Assembly: GCF_016901995.1 (NCBI RefSeq)
Contig: NZ_JACJLE010000010.1
Coordinates: forward strand, 1 to 64,000
Reading direction: 5' to 3'
DNA: 64,000 nucleotides
Source of the DNA: Bacteroides caecigallinarum
GTDB taxonomy: Bacteria; Bacteroidota; Bacteroidia; Bacteroidales; Bacteroidaceae
Part shown: positions 62,201-64,000 of the stretch, one piece after another
How positions within the stretch are numbered: the stretch's first letter is position 1
Layout: each line of letters starts with the position of its first letter
Program-made: the position numbers and the translations under genes
The notes under the pieces: model-generated
What the model saw: only the letters and a program-made list of their open reading frames with translations
Told to the model about the DNA's origin: nothing
The model's database searches: none

Positions 62201-62304
62201 TTGTCTGTCACAGTACCTTGAACGATTTGAGCCTGTGCATACAACGAAGTTAGAAACATCCCTACCAGGAATGTCACTACAGAAAGAGAAAATCGCTTCT
62301 GCAT
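59254..62304 (-). CDS. SusC/RagA-family TonB-dependent outer membrane transporter
   Basis: A 1016-residue outer-membrane importer. It has a signal peptide at 1-25 and a carboxypeptidase-regulatory-like beta domain at about 28-105 (VQGTVTDKEMNEPLIGVNVLIKGTTTGTVTDFSGNYSI). The TonB box/plug region follows (SLGEVVVTAMGIKRQSETLTYS...GKSAGLQITPNSTGAGGSSKIQFRGSKSISG; VDGVPVM), then a long 22-strand barrel ending in an aromatic residue (LNLKLNF). It works with the SusD partner in TonB-powered uptake. A -7 element lies about 95-100 nt upstream. No ECF sigma/anti-sigma pair is adjacent. Confidence 0.95.
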   Translation of the reverse strand: MQKRFSLSVVTFLVGMFLTSLYAQAQIVQGTVTDKEMNEPLIGVNVLIKGTTTGTVTDFSGNYSIEASPDDILVFSYVSMKSVEETVGNRKIINVVMESDAQSLGEVVVTAMGIKRQSETLTYSAQTVGGKDVNDVKSVNMINALQGKSAGLQITPNSTGAGGSSKIQFRGSKSISGSNQPLIVVDGVPVMTTVSSDQVDSNWGGQRDGGDVMSTINPDDIASITLLKGASAAALYGAVAANGAIMITTKSAQSGKVSVNVSSNTTMETPMLLPEFQNNYGMSDSGTYSWGNKLDSPAPNYLKKFYRTGFTTNNSISLAGGNENIQSYFSYGNVYSQGITPTNDYRSHNLSSKVGFNVLKNIHVDFNAKFVNQYIKNQAAAGYLFNPLTGAYLFPRGEDWDGYKENFEVFDPERGINVQNWTNVKQEQFSNPYWVLNRQASIVDRNRYEFGGSVKWDITPDFNIQGRMRYERGEEHWTNNLYASSSGDKYTMGRFKDNRYFSDQLYGDVLLNYNHTFNDFMLSVTAGSSFTKSKTSHVDMLAEGEKFISPEEGGNVYYPNIFAPNNYYKNLFVLGNEDFWNTEKRLNAVFATAQVGWRDGLFLDLSARNDWSSALAYTESCSFFYPSVGASLLLDRFVDMGKNVNLLKLRGSYSIVGNDVPVYVTNLLYHFVKDGNGAIGAPENAPFRTLKPEKTHSMEFGFEGTFFQNRLTMAITYYKTNTKNQFFSVSAPYQSGLRNRYVNAGDVQNQGFEFTAGWYQQFNDNFSWSTDFNISYNENIIKELVDELPNGLTLTDFGGAKIILKEGGQYGDLYVRHIMRDENGKPIMNEGKPVISGDGPNELEYAGNMNSKVFAGWTNTFYYKDFSLSFLIDARFGGKVLSMTEATLDGWGVSKRTGDARDAGKVVVDGVEFDPKAWYTTTGCSNFNTPYANENYVYDATNVRLRELSFGYTFRNLFGAGKNLTAAVIGRNLFFFYKDAPMDPDISAGTGNGIQGVDMFGLPTSRSFGLNLKLNF

Positions 62305-62398
62305 AGTATTAAATTTAAAAATAAAACAATGTTGCTATATATTCTAAAATAAAGCAGTTTAGTTTTTTCGGTTCAATAAAGATTTAATGCTAACATCA

Positions 62399-62406
62399 CA
62401 AATATA
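62399..62406 (-). promoter_or_regulatory. -7 element of the SusC/SusD operon
   Basis: TATATTTG on the minus strand, a full TAnnTTTG match. The nearest TTTG is only 12 nt upstream (62419-62422), so the -33 match is off-spacing and an accessory factor may be needed. Confidence 0.4.
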
Positions 62407-62612
62407 AAAATATTTTTTCAAATAAATAAATAAAATGAAATAAAAATACTCGGAAAGAGACTCCATTTATAAAAAAAAACGAGGCATATACAGAGATAAC
62501 TATTTAACTTTCAAGATATTAACAAAGGTGATATTTTAGAACTTCATATAAAATAAATAATTATACAGTAGAAACAAATGAAAATAATCCCACATTATAA
62601 TAATGGGAAATA

Positions 62613-62711
62613 GTGGAAAAAGAATTCATAAAAGTCAAAGGACCGGTTTTATGTGCAGTATTTGAACAGAAAGGAGATAAAATTCAAGCACTAACCAATC
62701 TAACATATTGA
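62613..62711 (+). other. Possible gene remnant
   Basis: A 32-codon open stretch from GTG 62613 to TGA 62709-62711 (VEKEFIKVKGPVLCAVFEQK...) has a protein-like composition unlike the surrounding AT-rich frames. It resembles the C-terminal end of something, but no family is recognised and there is no upstream continuation. Confidence 0.2.
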
Positions 62712-63330
62712 GCAATATTTTAGCAATATAAATTCTTTTTATCACAATAAATAACGAAATCAATAACAACTATATTTATTATTTATTGCCATCTAGAAAG
62801 CAAAAGTTAATCAAGCCCACAATATAACCAACAGAAATAACATCTAAACAGTCCAAGATGTTAAATACCCACTTAGAATTAACAATCGCCCAAACGAAAT
62901 ACTTCAATAAAACAACAAAGAATTCCAATTTAAACGACAAAGAATATCTTTCAAAATGACCTGTCGTTTTTATAAAACGCTTGGATCCGGCTAAAAACAT
63001 TGAAAAAAGCAACGTTTTTTCTCTATTTGGGAAATAAAAACAGCGTAAATTAAAATATCAATAATGCAAAAACACAAACGTATATAAAACATATTTAAAG
63101 CATATACCCATAATATGCGACATATAAAAATCTACATATATGATTATATAACTTTTTACCATTATCATAACCTACCAGAAATCATTTATTACCATCAAAC
63201 AATAAATCGTCTGCAAAATTCAGACTCTCAGCTTAACCAATTATCATTTTGTCAAATTGTCATTAACAAAAACATATATAGCCTATACATAAACCAATGA
63301 ATATTATAAATTGAAAAACTGTGTTTTTCA

Positions 63331-63362
63331 TTTGTCTCTACGCTCACCTTTCATTACTTTTG
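63331..63362 (+). promoter_or_regulatory. Promoter of radA
   Basis: TTTG (63331-63334), 20 nt, then TACTTTTG (63355-63362), a full match to TAnnTTTG. The ATG is 27 nt downstream. Confidence 0.65.
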
Positions 63363-63388
63363 CATATTATACATTATCAAGCTCAACA

Positions 63389-64000
63389 ATGGCAAAAGAC
63401 AAAACAGTATTCGTATGCACAAACTGCGGACAGGAGTCACCAAAATGGATTGGCAAATGTCCTTCATGCGGACAGTGGAACACTTTTTCGGAAGAAGTGG
63501 TGAGAAAGGAAACACCTGTGGCAAAGCATGCCGTCCACGGTATTGAATCCATTCGTTCAAAACCACAATACCTTAAGGAAATCGTTTCATCGGACGAACA
63601 GAGAATTGACCTTATGGACGACGAGCTGAACAGAGTGCTCGGTGGCGGACTGGTGCAAGGTTCGCTCACACTGCTTGGCGGCGAACCGGGTATAGGCAAG
63701 TCAACACTAGTTCTGCAAACAGTACTACATCTGACCAACAAAAGAATACTGTATATATCAGGCGAGGAAAGTGCGCGACAACTCAAGCTGCGTGCTGACA
63801 GAATAAGGCATAACGGAGAGAGCGAACTGCTCATAGCATGCGAGACATCGCTGGAACAGATTTTTGCCAATATAAAGAGTACTTCTCCGGACTTGGTTAT
63901 TATTGACTCCATACAGACTATTTCTACAGAAAATCTCGACTCATCACCCGGAAGCATAGTACAGGTGAGAGAATGTTCGGCAGCAATACTGAGATTTGCA
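63389..64000 (+). CDS. radA: DNA repair protein RadA (5' part, runs off the window)
   Basis: The first 204 residues of RadA/Sms, a RecA-like ATPase that drives branch migration during recombination. A zinc ribbon opens the protein (FVCTNCGQESPKWIGKCPSCGQWNTF). The RecA core follows, with Walker A LLGGEPGIGKSTLVLQ near residue 98 and Walker B-like LVIIDSIQT. The KNRFG motif and the C-terminal Lon-like domain would lie beyond the window. No stop codon occurs before base 64000. Confidence 0.95.
   Translation, partial: MAKDKTVFVCTNCGQESPKWIGKCPSCGQWNTFSEEVVRKETPVAKHAVHGIESIRSKPQYLKEIVSSDEQRIDLMDDELNRVLGGGLVQGSLTLLGGEPGIGKSTLVLQTVLHLTNKRILYISGEESARQLKLRADRIRHNGESELLIACETSLEQIFANIKSTSPDLVIIDSIQTISTENLDSSPGSIVQVRECSAAILRFA

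Larger units (their letters stand above)
62305..63388. other. 1.1-kb AT-rich region without a convincing gene
   Basis: It holds the susC-side -7 element, the radA promoter, a CCTGTCGTTTTTATAAAACG copy of the intergenic motif (62961-62980), and a 32-codon protein-like stretch ending at 62711. A 77-codon minus-strand frame (62779-63012) is AT-rich with no recognisable motif and is not called. No tRNA or rRNA is seen. Confidence 0.6.

Noticed and set aside
62779-63012. 77-codon minus-strand frame in the gene-poor region
   Set aside because: No motif, no promoter or ribosome site, and composition typical of chance frames in AT-rich DNA.
63367-63957. 196-codon minus-strand frame at the right edge
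   Set aside because: It is antisense to radA, whose zinc ribbon and Walker A motif are unambiguous on the plus strand.
1-64000. Searched for tRNA, rRNA, CRISPR arrays, insertion sequences and integrase genes
   Set aside because: None could be supported by reading. In particular no transposase or integrase accompanies the foreign block at 14-20 kb.

Overview
This window reads as chromosome of a gut-type Bacteroidales bacterium (Bacteroides/Phocaeicola-like; the species cannot be fixed from sequence alone). The reasons are a SusC/SusD pair, a hybrid two-component regulator remnant, several lipoproteins, a galM-galP-galK operon, a thrA / phosphoglycerate-mutase-like / thrC operon, and many promoters of the Bacteroidetes type (TTTG about 19 nt upstream of TAnnTTTG) with few Shine-Dalgarno sites. 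The bulk is AT-rich.

Layout. 0.2-4.3 kb: ilvE, then an S8 peptidase-xseA-xseB operon, all on the minus strand. 4.5-8.2 kb: a single-chain MmeI-like restriction-modification enzyme followed closely by a FabK/nitronate monooxygenase-type flavoprotein. 8.3-20.5 kb is the accessory region: a decayed GH20 hexosaminidase (one nonsense codon and one frameshift), an intact GH20 paralog, the C-terminal part of a hybrid two-component regulator, a GC-richer block (tetR, methyltransferase, ABC half-transporter, methyltransferase, ABC half-transporter), and the C-terminal part of a GH2 beta-galactosidase. The regulator and the galactosidase are divergent and both lack their 5' parts. The block therefore appears to have replaced the middle of a host-glycan utilisation locus rather than simply landing in it. 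A run of four regularly spaced palindromes follows.

20.7-31.1 kb: an S41 peptidase lipoprotein, an orphan ATP-grasp protein, an AAA/DUF4143 ATPase, the highly expressed-type pyruvate:ferredoxin oxidoreductase, and a LytS/LytR-like two-component pair. 31.3-39.4 kb: folC, the galactose operon, a small outer-membrane-like protein, a MATE pump and a cytidylate-kinase-like protein. 39.5-45.9 kb: an AraC regulator divergent from a TolC/HlyD/MFS tripartite efflux operon, then a second MATE pump. 46-49.2 kb: a DUF1961 protein with a serine-type sulfatase, and an unknown lipoprotein. 49.3-54.6 kb: the threonine operon, preceded by a roughly 250-nt leader that looks like a peptide-based attenuator. 54.7-57.3 kb: an M49-like metallopeptidase lipoprotein and a metallo-beta-lactamase fold protein. 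57.5-62.3 kb: a SusD/SusC pair. The window ends in a 1.1-kb gene-poor stretch and the 5' part of radA.

The most interesting items are the foreign methyltransferase/ABC block and the locus it destroyed, the threonine leader, the GTGCGCAC palindrome array at 20.5 kb, and the MmeI-like enzyme. No integrase, transposase, CRISPR array, rRNA or tRNA was recognised.
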